Shown: positions 7,681-15,301 of the stretch, one piece after another
Layout of the letters: each line of letters begins with the position of its first letter
How positions within the stretch are numbered: the first letter of the stretch is position 1
Assembly (NCBI GenBank): GCA_003248845.1
Contig: QFPD01000003.1
Location: 1 to 21,300 of the forward strand
Length of the DNA stretch: 21,300 nucleotides
DNA from: Microbacterium sp.
Lineage (GTDB): Bacteria > Actinomycetota > Actinomycetes > Actinomycetales > Microbacteriaceae
Direction: 5' to 3'
The notes under the pieces: generated by a model
What the model saw: only the letters and a program-made list of their open reading frames with translations
What the model was told of the DNA's origin: nothing
The model's database searches: none
Made by a program: the position numbers and the translations under genes

Positions 7681-8151
7681 ATGGTCGCTCTCGAACCCGT
7701 CGACGCCGCCGATCCCCGCGCGCAGGCGCTCCTCACCGAGTATTTCGCAATGCGCGGTGAGACGTTCCCCGCGGGACAGACCTATCGCCCCGTGTTCCCG
7801 ACGGCTGCGGTGTTCACTCCGCCCGCGGGCGTCTTCGTCATCCTCGTCGACGATGACGGGCGGGATGCCGGGTGCGGCGGCATCCGCCGCGTCGACGACG
7901 GCCCCCGCGGCGTCCGGTACGAGATCAAGCACCTCTACGTCGCGCCCTCGACGCGCGGCCGCGGGTGGGGTCGCCTGATCCTCGAAGACCTCGAGGAGCG
8001 GGCTCGCGAGCTCGGCGCCCGCGAGCTCGTCCTCGACACGCACCACACGCTGGAAGCGGCGGGAGCGCTGTACGCCCGCAGCGGATACGAGACCATCGCT
8101 GCGTACAACGACAACCCCAACGCGACGCGCTGGTACGGCAAGGCACTCTGA
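7681..8151 (+). CDS. GNAT family N-acetyltransferase
   Basis: A 156-residue single-domain GNAT enzyme that would transfer an acetyl group from acetyl-CoA to an unknown acceptor. Motif A, the CoA pyrophosphate-binding loop, is R92-G-R-G-W-G97 preceded by the strand KHLYVAPS. The C-terminal LYARSGYETI (about 130-139) is motif B, typical of the family (Y at 131 as the possible general acid). There are no clues to the substrate. The ATG is behind a -10 box with 6-nt spacing that overlaps the dapB box. It converges on the histidine phosphatase gene with 8 bp between stops. Confidence 0.92.
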   Translation: MVALEPVDAADPRAQALLTEYFAMRGETFPAGQTYRPVFPTAAVFTPPAGVFVILVDDDGRDAGCGGIRRVDDGPRGVRYEIKHLYVAPSTRGRGWGRLILEDLEERARELGARELVLDTHHTLEAAGALYARSGYETIAAYNDNPNATRWYGKAL

Positions 8152-8163
8152 GCCAGAGCTCAG
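8148..8163. terminator. Weak hairpin across convergent stop codons
   Basis: CTGAGC-CAGA-GCTCAG forms a 6-bp stem with a 4-nt loop that contains the GNAT stop codon and reaches the phosphatase stop. It is symmetric, so it could act for both genes, but it has no T-tract on either side. It is a candidate only. Confidence 0.25.
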
Positions 8164-8777
8164 ACCGGGAGCGCCTCGGGGAGGCCGGTACGCAGCTCGA
8201 CCGGCAGATGCGCGAGATCGTTGTGCGAAGCGAGGGTCCAGGGCCGTCCCGGGCGTTGGGAGAGCACGGTCAGCCCGCAGTGCGCCTGGTTGATCGTCAT
8301 CCAGCGCCAGTCCGGCGCGTCGAGCACTTCACGCACGAACCACGCGATGACGAAGTTGTGCGTGATGAGCAGCTCATGCGCGTCGGGCTTGCGCACGAGG
8401 AACTCCCCCACAGCGTCGGCCATCTGAGCAGCCCCCGCTTCGATGTCGGCCTCGGTGATCGCCCCGAAGAACCCGTCGTACGCGGGGGGCATGTCCGCGC
8501 CGGGTCCGCTCGGGATGCAGTCGAACAGCAGGGCCGACGGCTTCGGCTCGACCGAGGGCAGCCGCTCCGCCACGGCACGCGCCGTTTCGGCGGCACGCTC
8601 CAACGGCGAGTGCCAGACGGAATCCAGCGGGACGCCGGAGAGGCGATCCGCGAGCAGCTCCGCCTGGCGCCGCCCGCGCGGCGACAGCGGCCCGTCCTCG
8701 AGGCCGTGCTCGGCGTCGAGATGCTCGCCGTGGCGCACGAGGTACAGATAATGCGTCACGGCGTCTCGTCTCGACAT
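8160..8777 (-). CDS. Histidine phosphatase family protein
   Basis: A 205-residue branch-1 histidine phosphatase (phosphoglycerate-mutase-like fold), cytoplasmic, substrate unknown. The phosphoaccepting histidine is in LVRHGE (about 13-18), followed by LSPRGRRQAE. The HSPLERAAETA segment supplies the second active-site arginine, and the second catalytic histidine is in LLITHNFVIAW (about 137-147). The ATG at 8777 is the first start that keeps the LVRHGE strand intact. A TAGGCT box at 8803-8798 lies 20 nt upstream, leaving a short leader without a purine-rich Shine-Dalgarno. It follows the AKR-like gene by 101 bp on the same strand. Confidence 0.92.
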   Translation of the reverse strand: MSRRDAVTHYLYLVRHGEHLDAEHGLEDGPLSPRGRRQAELLADRLSGVPLDSVWHSPLERAAETARAVAERLPSVEPKPSALLFDCIPSGPGADMPPAYDGFFGAITEADIEAGAAQMADAVGEFLVRKPDAHELLITHNFVIAWFVREVLDAPDWRWMTINQAHCGLTVLSQRPGRPWTLASHNDLAHLPVELRTGLPEALPV

Positions 8778-8797
8778 CGGGGGGAAGATGAGGTCTC

Positions 8798-8803
8798 AGC
8801 CTA
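8798..8803 (-). promoter_or_regulatory. Candidate -10 box of the histidine phosphatase gene
   Basis: TAGGCT reads on the minus strand at 8803-8798, 20 nt before the ATG. It is identical to the hexamers in front of dapB, the SDR gene, the NUDIX gene and the DUF5302 gene. A short leader of about 14 nt would result. Confidence 0.35.
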
Positions 8804-8878
8804 CGTCAGCTCCGCCACGACGCCAGGACGGTTGCGCAGCGGAGCGTTCGGCACTACGTGGGCTGCGTGTCGCGTGCG

Positions 8879-9946
8879 CTACTGCGCCGCTTTCGCGATC
8901 TCGGCCAGCTGCGCGCGGCTGAGCTTCACCCCGACGCCCTGGACGAGCTCGGCGACGTGCTGGACGGCGTATGCATTCACGACCGGCGCGACGACCGTGC
9001 GCTGCGCGAGCAGCCACGCGATCGCGACCGCCGACGTCGGAATCGAGAGCTCCGCGGCGATGCGATCCATCGCCCGGAGCGTCCGCTGACCACGCCGGTT
9101 CATCGCCGCTGCGAGTTGCGAGCCCCGGACGGATGCCGCGACCTGCGACCGCGTTCGATGCATGCCGGAGAGGTACCCGTGCTCGAGGGGCTGCGACGGC
9201 GTGACCGCGATTCCCTGCGCTCCGGCTACGAGGCGCAGATCCTGGTCGAACGCGCCCTGACGCAGCACGTTGAACGGCACGCTCAGTGCCGAGAAGCGCG
9301 GGTACCCGGCCGACGAGAGGATCCGAGCCTCGACGAGCTGAGCTGGGGTGTGGCCGACCGAGCCCAGCGCACGCACCTTGCCTGCTTCGATCAGCCACTC
9401 CGCCGTGGCAAGGGTGTCTTCGAGCGGCGTCTGGGCCTCGGCGGTGGCGTCGAGGTACAGCACGTCGATGCGATCGGTCTGCAGCCGCGTCAGGGACGCC
9501 TCGACCGAGCGGATGAGATTGACCGACCCGAGGCCGGGGTGGTCGGGGTTCGTCCCCACCCGGACGCACAGGACCGTGGAGTCGCGCGCGCGACGACGCG
9601 CCATCCACTCGCCGATGATGTACTCGCTGCGACCCGCGGCATCGGCGTCCGACGCCTTCACGGCGTTGCCGCCGCGCTCGCGGTAGGCATCGAGGATCGC
9701 ATGGGCGGCCGTCAGATCGACGTGCCAGCCGAACTCCGCGCCACCGAGGATGAGCGGGAAGACCCGCGCGCCGGTCTCTCCGAGCGGCACGCGCATCGCG
9801 GCACCGAGCGGTGTTCCCTGAACGGGGATCGGCGCGGAGGGGTGCGGTGCCAGCGTCGTCACCGCGGTCGGCGTGGCGGGCGCGTCGGGAGTGCTCGGCT
9901 CGAGGCGCGTCGACGAGGGCGTTGCACCTACGCCGAAGAAACCCAT
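8879..9946 (-). CDS. Aldo/keto reductase-like protein lacking the catalytic tetrad
   Basis: A 355-residue protein. Residues 1-50 are a Pro/Thr/Ala-rich extension (MGFFGVGATPSS...) and about 51-355 form an AKR-type barrel, recognisable from GETGARVFPLILGGAEFGW, GRSEYIIGEW, and a SLTRLQTDRIDVLYL segment. All four catalytic residues expected for an AKR differ by my alignment: Asp to K97, Tyr to D102, Lys to R129, and His to D166. It is therefore probably not a normal NADPH-dependent carbonyl reductase, and may be a pseudoenzyme or bind another ligand. The ATG at 9946 has GAGGGGG 6 nt upstream. It lies downstream of pnp but is separated from it by a strong terminator, so it has its own promoter. 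Confidence 0.85.
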   Translation of the reverse strand: MGFFGVGATPSSTRLEPSTPDAPATPTAVTTLAPHPSAPIPVQGTPLGAAMRVPLGETGARVFPLILGGAEFGWHVDLTAAHAILDAYRERGGNAVKASDADAAGRSEYIIGEWMARRRARDSTVLCVRVGTNPDHPGLGSVNLIRSVEASLTRLQTDRIDVLYLDATAEAQTPLEDTLATAEWLIEAGKVRALGSVGHTPAQLVEARILSSAGYPRFSALSVPFNVLRQGAFDQDLRLVAGAQGIAVTPSQPLEHGYLSGMHRTRSQVAASVRGSQLAAAMNRRGQRTLRAMDRIAAELSIPTSAVAIAWLLAQRTVVAPVVNAYAVQHVAELVQGVGVKLSRAQLAEIAKAAQ

Positions 9947-10016
9947 CTCACACCCCCTCACGAAGCCGTTCGTCGTCGGGAGCCGCATCATCCGCATCCC
10001 CCGATGCGTAGTTCCG

Positions 10017-10022
10017 AGGGTA
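10017..10022 (-). promoter_or_regulatory. Possible -10 box of the AKR-like gene
   Basis: TACCCT reads on the minus strand at 10022-10017, about 70 nt before the ATG. It is the best TAnnnT match in the 9947-10147 gap. No convincing -35 was seen, so this is tentative. Confidence 0.25.
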
Positions 10023-10041
10023 GGCCAGCCCACCGACGCAC

Positions 10042-10065
10042 CCGAGCATTGCGGGGAACGCTCGG
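10042..10065. repeat. Short inverted repeat upstream of the AKR-like gene
   Basis: CCGAGC (10042-10047) and GCTCGG (10060-10065) form a perfect 6-bp inverted repeat with a 12-nt spacer, just upstream of the candidate -10 box. Two copies of CATTGC flank one arm. It could be an operator or a leader hairpin, or chance in GC-rich DNA. Confidence 0.25.
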
Positions 10066-10147
10066 TAAACATTGCATAACGCTTTCGCGTCGGGATCGCT
10101 CCCACCGCCCCGGTGTCCCCCGAACGGGTGACAGAGCACGCACCGGC

Positions 10148-10200
10148 AGGGAGAAAGAACGGATGCCCGTCCCTCCGAGTCGGGAGGAGACGGGCATCCG
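10148..10200 (-). terminator. Rho-independent terminator of pnp
   Basis: Perfect 12-bp inverted repeat: CGGATGCCCGTC at 10160-10171 and its complement at 10189-10200, with a 17-nt apical region that can pair further (CCTCC with GGAGG). On the minus strand, the direction of pnp, the stem is followed by TTCTTTCT. It starts about 25 nt after the pnp stop. The plus-strand side lacks a T-tract, so it acts in one direction. Each arm contains the heptamer GGATGCC/GGCATCC that is dispersed in the window. Confidence 0.88.
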
Positions 10201-10224
10201 TGGTCGATACGACCTCAGGCGTGA

Positions 10225-12507
10225 TCAGCCTTCGGCGGGTGCGTCACCGGGACCCTCGCTCGCGGCCGCGGAACCCTCCTGGTCGGCGGCCTCCTCCAGC
10301 ACGGGCTCGAGCGACAGCTTGCCGCGGTCGTCGATCTTGGTGATGCGGACGAGCAGCTTCTGGCCGACGCCGAGGACGTCCTCGACGTTCTCGACGCGCT
10401 TGCCGCCGGCGAGCTTGCGCACCTCGCTGATGTGGAGCAGGCCGTCCTTGCCGGGAAGGAGCGAGACGAACGCGCCGAACGCCGCGAGCTTGACGACGGT
10501 TCCGAGGAACTGTTCGCCGACCTCGGGGTTCGTCGGGTTCGCGATCGCGTTGACCTGAGCGCGCGCGGCTTCGGCCGAGGGGCCGTCGGTCGCGCCGATG
10601 TAGACGGTGCCGTCCTCCTCGATGGAGATCTGCGCACCGGTCTCGTCCTGGATCGCGTTGATCGTCTTGCCCTTCGGGCCGATCAGCTCGCCGATCTTGT
10701 CGACCGGGATCTGAACGCTGATCACGCGCGGAGCGGTCGGGGCCATCTCGTCGGGGCCGTCGATCGCGGCGTTCAGCACGCCGAGGATCGTCATCCGGGC
10801 ATCCTTGGCCTGCGTGAGCGCGGCCGACAGGACCGACGACGGGATGCCGTCGAGCTTCGTGTCGAGCTGGATCGCGGTGACGAATTCGGAGGTGCCGGCG
10901 ACCTTGAAGTCCATATCACCGAGCGCGTCTTCGGCGCCGAGGATGTCGGTCAGCGCGGCGTAGCGCGTCTGACCGTCGACCTCGTCGGAGACGAGACCCA
11001 TCGCGATGCCGGCGACGGGGGCGCGCAGCGGCACACCCGCGTTCAGCAGCGACAGGGTCGATGCGCAGACGGAGCCCATCGAAGTCGAGCCGTTGGAGCT
11101 CAGCGCCTCGGACACCTGACGGATCGCGTACGGGAACTCCTCGCGGCTCGGCAGCACCGGCACGAGGGCGCGCTCGGCGAGGAAGCCGTGCCCGATCTCG
11201 CGACGCTTCGGCGACCCGACGCGACCGGTCTCACCGGTCGAGTAGGGCGGGAAGTTGTAGTGGTGCATGTAGCGCTTGCTGGTCGTGGGCGACAGCGAGT
11301 CGATCTGCTGCTCCATCTTGAGCATGTTCAGCGTCGTGACACCCAGGATCTGGGTCTCACCGCGCTGGAAGATCGCCGAACCGTGGACGCGCGGGATCAC
11401 CTGGACCTCGGCATCCAGCGGACGGATGTCGGCGAGGCCGCGGCCGTCGATGCGGACGCCCTCGGTGAGGATGCGACCGCGCACGATCTTCTTCGTGACC
11501 GACTTGTAGGCACCCGCGAACTCGAGCGTCGCACCGGCGGGGAGCTCCCCCGCCTCGACGGCGGCGATGAGCTCGGCCTTGACGCGGTCCTTCACGGCGT
11601 CGTCGGCGTTCTGGCGCTCGATCTTGTCGGCGATCTGGTACACGTTCACCAGCTCGTCGTACGAGCGGCCCGCGACGAAGTCGTAGACCTCCTGGCTGTA
11701 CGCGGGGAAGACCGGGTACGGCTGGATCTCCTTTGCGGCGGTGTTCGCCACGACGTTCTGCGCCGCGACGAGCTCCTTGATGAAGGGCTTCGACGCCTCG
11801 AGGCCCTGCGCCACGACCTCTTCGGACGGCTTCGTGGCGCCGCCCTTGATGAGGTTCCAGCTGTTCTCGGTGGCTTCGGCCTCGACCATCATGATCGCGA
11901 CGTCGCCGTCGGGCAGAACACGGCCGGCGACCATCAGGTCGAAGACCGCCTCGTCGACCTGTGCGGCATTCGGGAACGCGACCCACTGGTCGGCGTGCTC
12001 GCCGTGGCCCGGGATGAGCGCGAGACGGACGCCGGCGATCGGGCCGGAGAAGGGCAGACCGGAGATCTGCGTCGACAGCGATGCCGCGTTGATCGCGAGC
12101 GCGTCGTAGTACTCGCCCGGAGCGATGGACAGGACGGTGACGACGATCTGCACCTCGTTGCGGAGGCCGTCGACGAACGACGGACGCAGAGGACGGTCGA
12201 TGAGACGGCAGACGAGGATCGCCTCGGTCGAGGGACGGCCCTCGCGACGGAAGAACGAACCGGGGATCTTGCCCGCGGCGTAGGAACGCTCTTCCACGTC
12301 GACGGTCAGCGGGAAGAAGTCGAAGCCTTCACGCGGGTGCTTGCCGGCGGACGTCGCCGACAGGATCATCGTCTCCTCGTCGAGGTAGGCGGCGACCGCG
12401 CCCTGCGCCTGCTGGGCGAGGCGTCCGGTCTCGAAGCTGATGGTGCGGGTGCCGAAGCGGCCGTTGTCGAGAACGGCTTCCGCGGCGGTGATTTCAGGAC
12501 CTTCCAA
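10225..12507 (-). CDS. pnp: Polyribonucleotide nucleotidyltransferase (PNPase)
   Basis: PNPase is the phosphorolytic 3'-5' exoribonuclease of mRNA decay, a cytoplasmic trimer. The 760-residue protein shows, in order, the first RNase PH domain (about 10-150; [20 protein letters not shown]), the alpha-helical domain (about 250-330), the second RNase PH domain with the phosphate-binding [12 protein letters not shown] and the acidic [13 protein letters not shown], a KH domain with the GPKG loop ([15 protein letters not shown]), and an S1 domain ([21 protein letters not shown]). I chose the TTG at 12507 because GAAGGAG lies 7 nt upstream and the protein then begins [11 protein letters not shown] as in relatives; an upstream in-frame extension to 12756 is low-complexity. 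It has a long leader and a clear terminator. Confidence 0.97.
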   Translation of the reverse strand: MEGPEITAAEAVLDNGRFGTRTISFETGRLAQQAQGAVAAYLDEETMILSATSAGKHPREGFDFFPLTVDVEERSYAAGKIPGSFFRREGRPSTEAILVCRLIDRPLRPSFVDGLRNEVQIVVTVLSIAPGEYYDALAINAASLSTQISGLPFSGPIAGVRLALIPGHGEHADQWVAFPNAAQVDEAVFDLMVAGRVLPDGDVAIMMVEAEATENSWNLIKGGATKPSEEVVAQGLEASKPFIKELVAAQNVVANTAAKEIQPYPVFPAYSQEVYDFVAGRSYDELVNVYQIADKIERQNADDAVKDRVKAELIAAVEAGELPAGATLEFAGAYKSVTKKIVRGRILTEGVRIDGRGLADIRPLDAEVQVIPRVHGSAIFQRGETQILGVTTLNMLKMEQQIDSLSPTTSKRYMHHYNFPPYSTGETGRVGSPKRREIGHGFLAERALVPVLPSREEFPYAIRQVSEALSSNGSTSMGSVCASTLSLLNAGVPLRAPVAGIAMGLVSDEVDGQTRYAALTDILGAEDALGDMDFKVAGTSEFVTAIQLDTKLDGIPSSVLSAALTQAKDARMTILGVLNAAIDGPDEMAPTAPRVISVQIPVDKIGELIGPKGKTINAIQDETGAQISIEEDGTVYIGATDGPSAEAARAQVNAIANPTNPEVGEQFLGTVVKLAAFGAFVSLLPGKDGLLHISEVRKLAGGKRVENVEDVLGVGQKLLVRITKIDDRGKLSLEPVLEEAADQEGSAAASEGPGDAPAEG

Positions 12508-12803
12508 GAGGTCTCTCCTTCTTTGTTTAGACTCGCACGCGCGTTTCGCGCGCGAGATCGTGCGAAAGAACGGAGCAGGCGGATCCAGACGCGCAGCCGT
12601 GCCGCGCCGCCAGCGCTGGCCACCAGTAGAAAGCCACCCTGCATACGCATTCGATACACCGCGCTGTGCGCAGCAGTCGATCACCGCAGAGGAACCCACC
12701 ACAGGAGACCAGCTTCCCGCCGGTCCGCTCCGGACACCGCAGAGACTCCACGGCATCCTGTTCCACCCTATCAGCCGCGACCCGGCCCACGTAGGCTGGA
12801 GGC
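12508..12803. promoter_or_regulatory. pnp leader region with GC-rich hairpin
   Basis: About 296 bp without a gene. On the minus strand it is the pnp 5' leader: Shine-Dalgarno GAAGGAG at 12521-12515, and just upstream a GC-rich hairpin at about 12534-12564 (outer CGCACG/CGTGCG; inner CGCG-TTT-CGCG with a bulge). In other bacteria a stem-loop at this place mediates pnp autoregulation; a similar role here is inference. The pnp promoter should lie between about 12570 and 12800, but I cannot choose between several AT-containing hexamers such as TATCGA near 12650. The right end holds the DUF5302 -10 box. Confidence 0.45.
12792..12803 (+). promoter_or_regulatory. Leaderless -10 box of the DUF5302 gene
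   Basis: TAGGCT at 12792-12797 is followed by 6 nt (GGAGGC) and the ATG at 12804. GGAGG is present but would be too close to serve as a normal Shine-Dalgarno, so a leaderless transcript is preferred. Confidence 0.5.
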
Positions 12804-12977
12804 ATGAGCACCGACGACCAGACCGCGACCGACGAGATGAAGCGCAAGTTCAAGGAGGCGCTCGACAAGAAGAACGCGCATCACCGCAGCGGCGAAGCGC
12901 ACCTCGACGGCGACTCCGCGATCCACGGCACGCACGGCGCCGAGACCAAGCGCACGTTCCGCCGCAAGAGCGGCTGA
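12804..12977 (+). CDS. DUF5302 small protein
   Basis: A 57-residue, highly polar and basic small protein. The segments [16 protein letters not shown] and [13 protein letters not shown], ending in RRKSG, match the DUF5302 family of small actinobacterial proteins as I know it; no function is established. It has no hydrophobic stretch, so it is cytoplasmic, and its lysine/arginine/histidine content would suit nucleic-acid or ribosome association, which is inference. The next small gene begins 28 bp downstream on the same strand, so they could be a two-gene operon. The gene is divergent from pnp. Confidence 0.82.
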   Translation: MSTDDQTATDEMKRKFKEALDKKNAHHRSGEAHLDGDSAIHGTHGAETKRTFRRKSG

Positions 12978-13005
12978 AAGCCCCGGCAGAAAAGGCGAGA
13001 AGACG

Positions 13006-13170
13006 ATGAGCGAACCGAACACCCCCTCCGACGAGCCCGCGGCCCCCGGCCTCGGCGAGGATGTGCCCTCCCGGGCCGAGGAAGACGACCTGACGCGCGC
13101 CGAGCAGATCGAGAACGAGCGCAGACTCGCCCTCGAGGTCGAGGAGTTCGAAGGCGGCATCCAGGGCTGA
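13006..13170 (+). CDS. Small acidic protein of unknown function
   Basis: I do not recognise this 54-residue protein. It is strongly acidic, opening with a Pro/Ser/Glu-rich segment (MSEPNTPSDEPAAPG), followed by a predicted helix rich in Glu and Arg (about residues 22-48, with LTRAEQIENERRLALEVEEF). It ends in GGIQG. A purine-rich AAGGCGAGA lies about 6 nt before the ATG. Codon third positions are mostly G or C, as in real genes here. It sits 28 bp after the basic DUF5302 protein on the same strand; the opposite charges invite the idea of a complex, but nothing in the sequence proves it. Confidence 0.65.
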   Translation: MSEPNTPSDEPAAPGLGEDVPSRAEEDDLTRAEQIENERRLALEVEEFEGGIQG

Positions 13171-13212
13171 CCCGACGGATCGACGACGGAACCGCATGAG
13201 GCGCCGCGCCCG

Positions 13213-15150
13213 TCAGTCCTGCGCCGTTGGCACCCGCCGGTTCTCTCCCCCACCGGGGACCATGACGTAGCCGGCGTGCTTGGCCGACAGACCATCGCCC
13301 GCAGTGCGTCCGCGCACGCGCCGCCAGGCCCACGGCAGCGCGTCACGGGTCAGCCACGTGCCCGGCGGGGGCACGTCGGGATCGGCGTGCAGCGCGGCAT
13401 CCAGTTCGCCGAGCGTCTCGGCGTCGCGGACACCGAGCGCCTGCGCGACGCGATACGCGAGCAGACGGTGCCCCTGCGAACTGAGATGGACCTTGTCGTG
13501 CGCCCAGTTGCCGAGATGGTCGATGCCGGAGAGCTCCTCACCGCCGACGAAGGTCGCGCCGTGATGTGCCGCCACACGCTCGAGTTCGGCGGCGAACCGC
13601 GCGAAGCGTCGCACGAGGAGTGCGGCGGGTCGTCGACGCGGCAGGAACGGGGCGATGAGGACGACCGCGGCGCCCTCCGCACGGAGCGCCGCGACCGCGG
13701 GCTCGACCGCGCGCGCCAGCGCCACGGCGTCGACGCTCGCCCCGACGAGATCGTTGGCGCCGATGAGGATCGTCGCGACATCCGGGCGCAGCGCGAGGGC
13801 GCCCGGCAGCTGTTCGGCCAGGAGGTCGCCGATCCGCCGACTGCGCACCGCGAGATTGGCGTAGTGCAGAGGGGACGTTCCGCGGCCGGCGAGGATCGCG
13901 GCCAGCCGGTCGGCCCATCCGCGCACCTCGCCGTCCGGCATGCGCGACGTATCCCAGAGGCCCTCCGTGATCGAATCACCCAGCGCCACGTACCGCCGAA
14001 CAGTCGCCGGCATCGCCGGAGATACGGGAAGGGACATCGCGGCTCGCGGCCGCACGCGGTCGTTGCGGGCCGCCTCGTAGTATCCGATGAGCTGATCGAC
14101 GAGCACGGGCCACGTGCGGTGCTGGACCGCCTCGCGCGCCGCGACGCCGAACGCACGGCGCTTGGCCTCGTCGCCGACGAGGTCGGCCACCCGCGCGCGC
14201 AGGTCGTCCAGGTCGCCGGGGCGGTACAGCCATCCGTCGACGCTGGAGCGTACGAGGTCGAGAGGTCCCCCGACGCCGGTCGCGACGACCGGCACGCCGC
14301 TCGCGTGCGCCTCCTGGATCGTCTGGCCGAACGTCTCGCTCTCACCCGGATGCACGAAGACGTCGAAGCTCGCGACGGCCTGGGCGAGCTCGAGACCGGA
14401 GAGGTGGCCGCAGAAGAGGGCCTCCGGCATCCGCTGCTCCAGACGTGCACGCATCGGACCGTCGCCGACGACGACGAGCCGGATGCCGGGCAGATCGCCC
14501 AGCGCGGCGAGATCCTCCACCTGCTTCTCGGCGGCGAGGCGCCCCACGTACCCGACGACCACTCGACCGGGCGCGACGTGCGCGCGCCACGCGTCGCTGC
14601 GGCGATCGGGGCGGAATCGCGCCGTGTCGACGCCGCGCGCCCACAGGTGCGTTCGCGGCACAGCCAGCTCCTCGAGCTGGCGGAGCGCCGACGCTGAGGG
14701 CGCCAGGGTCATGGTCGCCCGACGGTGCAGTCGGGCGACATGCGACGCGGTGAGCGCCGCGGCGTGAGGCACTCCGTACTTGCGGGCGTAGGCGATGACG
14801 TCCGTCTGGTAGACGGCGACCGTCGGAAGTCCGAGCGTCTCGGCCGCCGTGACGCCGCGCCAGCCGAGTGCGAACGGGGACGCGAGATGGACGACATCGG
14901 GCTCGAAGGCGCGGAGGAGACCGGCGACGCGCCCCGCCCCGGCGAGTGCGACGCGCACCTGGGGGTAGCCGGGCAGCGGCACGGACGGCAGCAGAGTGGC
15001 ATCGGGGCCCGAGGTGGCCCCCGGCGCGCCCGGCGCGATGACGACGGTCTCGTGGCCGCGCTCCTCGAGATGGCGCACGGCATGGAGGACGGAGCCCGTG
15101 ACCCCGTTCATGTGAGGCAGGAACGACTCGGCGACGAACGCGACTCTCAT
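13213..15150 (-). CDS. GT4 glycosyltransferase fused to SGNH/GDSL hydrolase
   Basis: One open frame of 645 residues with two domains. Residues 1-365 form a GT4 (GT-B) glycosyltransferase opening MRVAFVAESFLPHMNGV, with the EX7E pair E272/E280 in GESETFGQTIQEAHASG; the N-terminus closely resembles mycobacterial/corynebacterial MgtA, an alpha-mannosyltransferase of membrane glycolipids. Residues 385-600 form an SGNH hydrolase: GDS at 391-393 with nucleophile S393, GAND at 464-467, and the D552-x-x-H555 dyad in HDKVHLSSQGH. No transmembrane segment is evident, so it is probably cytoplasmic or peripheral. There is an internal ATG at 14037 (residue 372) but no Shine-Dalgarno before it. The proposed ATG at 15150 has GACCCT 6 nt upstream. 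Acceptor and esterase substrate are unknown. Confidence 0.88.
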   Translation of the reverse strand: MRVAFVAESFLPHMNGVTGSVLHAVRHLEERGHETVVIAPGAPGATSGPDATLLPSVPLPGYPQVRVALAGAGRVAGLLRAFEPDVVHLASPFALGWRGVTAAETLGLPTVAVYQTDVIAYARKYGVPHAAALTASHVARLHRRATMTLAPSASALRQLEELAVPRTHLWARGVDTARFRPDRRSDAWRAHVAPGRVVVGYVGRLAAEKQVEDLAALGDLPGIRLVVVGDGPMRARLEQRMPEALFCGHLSGLELAQAVASFDVFVHPGESETFGQTIQEAHASGVPVVATGVGGPLDLVRSSVDGWLYRPGDLDDLRARVADLVGDEAKRRAFGVAAREAVQHRTWPVLVDQLIGYYEAARNDRVRPRAAMSLPVSPAMPATVRRYVALGDSITEGLWDTSRMPDGEVRGWADRLAAILAGRGTSPLHYANLAVRSRRIGDLLAEQLPGALALRPDVATILIGANDLVGASVDAVALARAVEPAVAALRAEGAAVVLIAPFLPRRRPAALLVRRFARFAAELERVAAHHGATFVGGEELSGIDHLGNWAHDKVHLSSQGHRLLAYRVAQALGVRDAETLGELDAALHADPDVPPPGTWLTRDALPWAWRRVRGRTAGDGLSAKHAGYVMVPGGGENRRVPTAQD

Positions 15151-15301
15151 GACTCCAGGGTCGCGCCGCGCGCCGCGCGAAGTGCCCCGACGCGGGCCGG
15201 ATCGCCGACTTGTCGCCCAATGCTCGCCTGCCGGACACCCGGGTGTCGCCTGCGGCCGCGGTGTTCTCACGCCGTTCATGCGGGCCTGGTAGGCAGGCGG
15301 A
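15151..15301. promoter_or_regulatory. Divergent promoter region, GT4-SGNH / DedA
   Basis: Toward the GT4 gene, GACCCT (15162-15157, minus) is followed by 6 nt and ATG. Toward DedA, TAGGCA (15290-15295, plus) is followed by 6 nt and GTG. Both depart from TAnnnT at one position but keep the exact spacing seen at other starts. The middle of the gap shows nothing clear. Confidence 0.4.

Noticed and set aside
8148..8163. Confident bidirectional terminator between GNAT and phosphatase
   Set aside because: The 6-bp stem lacks T-tracts on both sides; kept only as a low-confidence candidate.
9947..10147. Small gene in the gap between the AKR-like gene and the pnp terminator
   Set aside because: No short frame here has both a ribosome-binding site and actinobacterial codon use. 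Only a candidate -10 box and a short inverted repeat are visible.
12508..12756. N-terminal extension of PNPase to 12756
   Set aside because: The extra 83 residues have no similarity to PNPase, and a strong Shine-Dalgarno directly precedes the TTG at 12507.
10432..12807. Very long plus-strand open frame (791 codons) opposite pnp
   Set aside because: It is antisense to a well-conserved pnp and its translation is a low-complexity Arg/Asp/Gly/Leu/Val-rich string with no motif. Such frames arise from codon bias at 70% GC.
13213..14037. SGNH hydrolase as a separate gene starting at the internal ATG 14037
   Set aside because: No Shine-Dalgarno or -10-like box lies in front of this ATG and no stop separates the domains, so the fused reading is simpler. 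It is still a possible secondary start.
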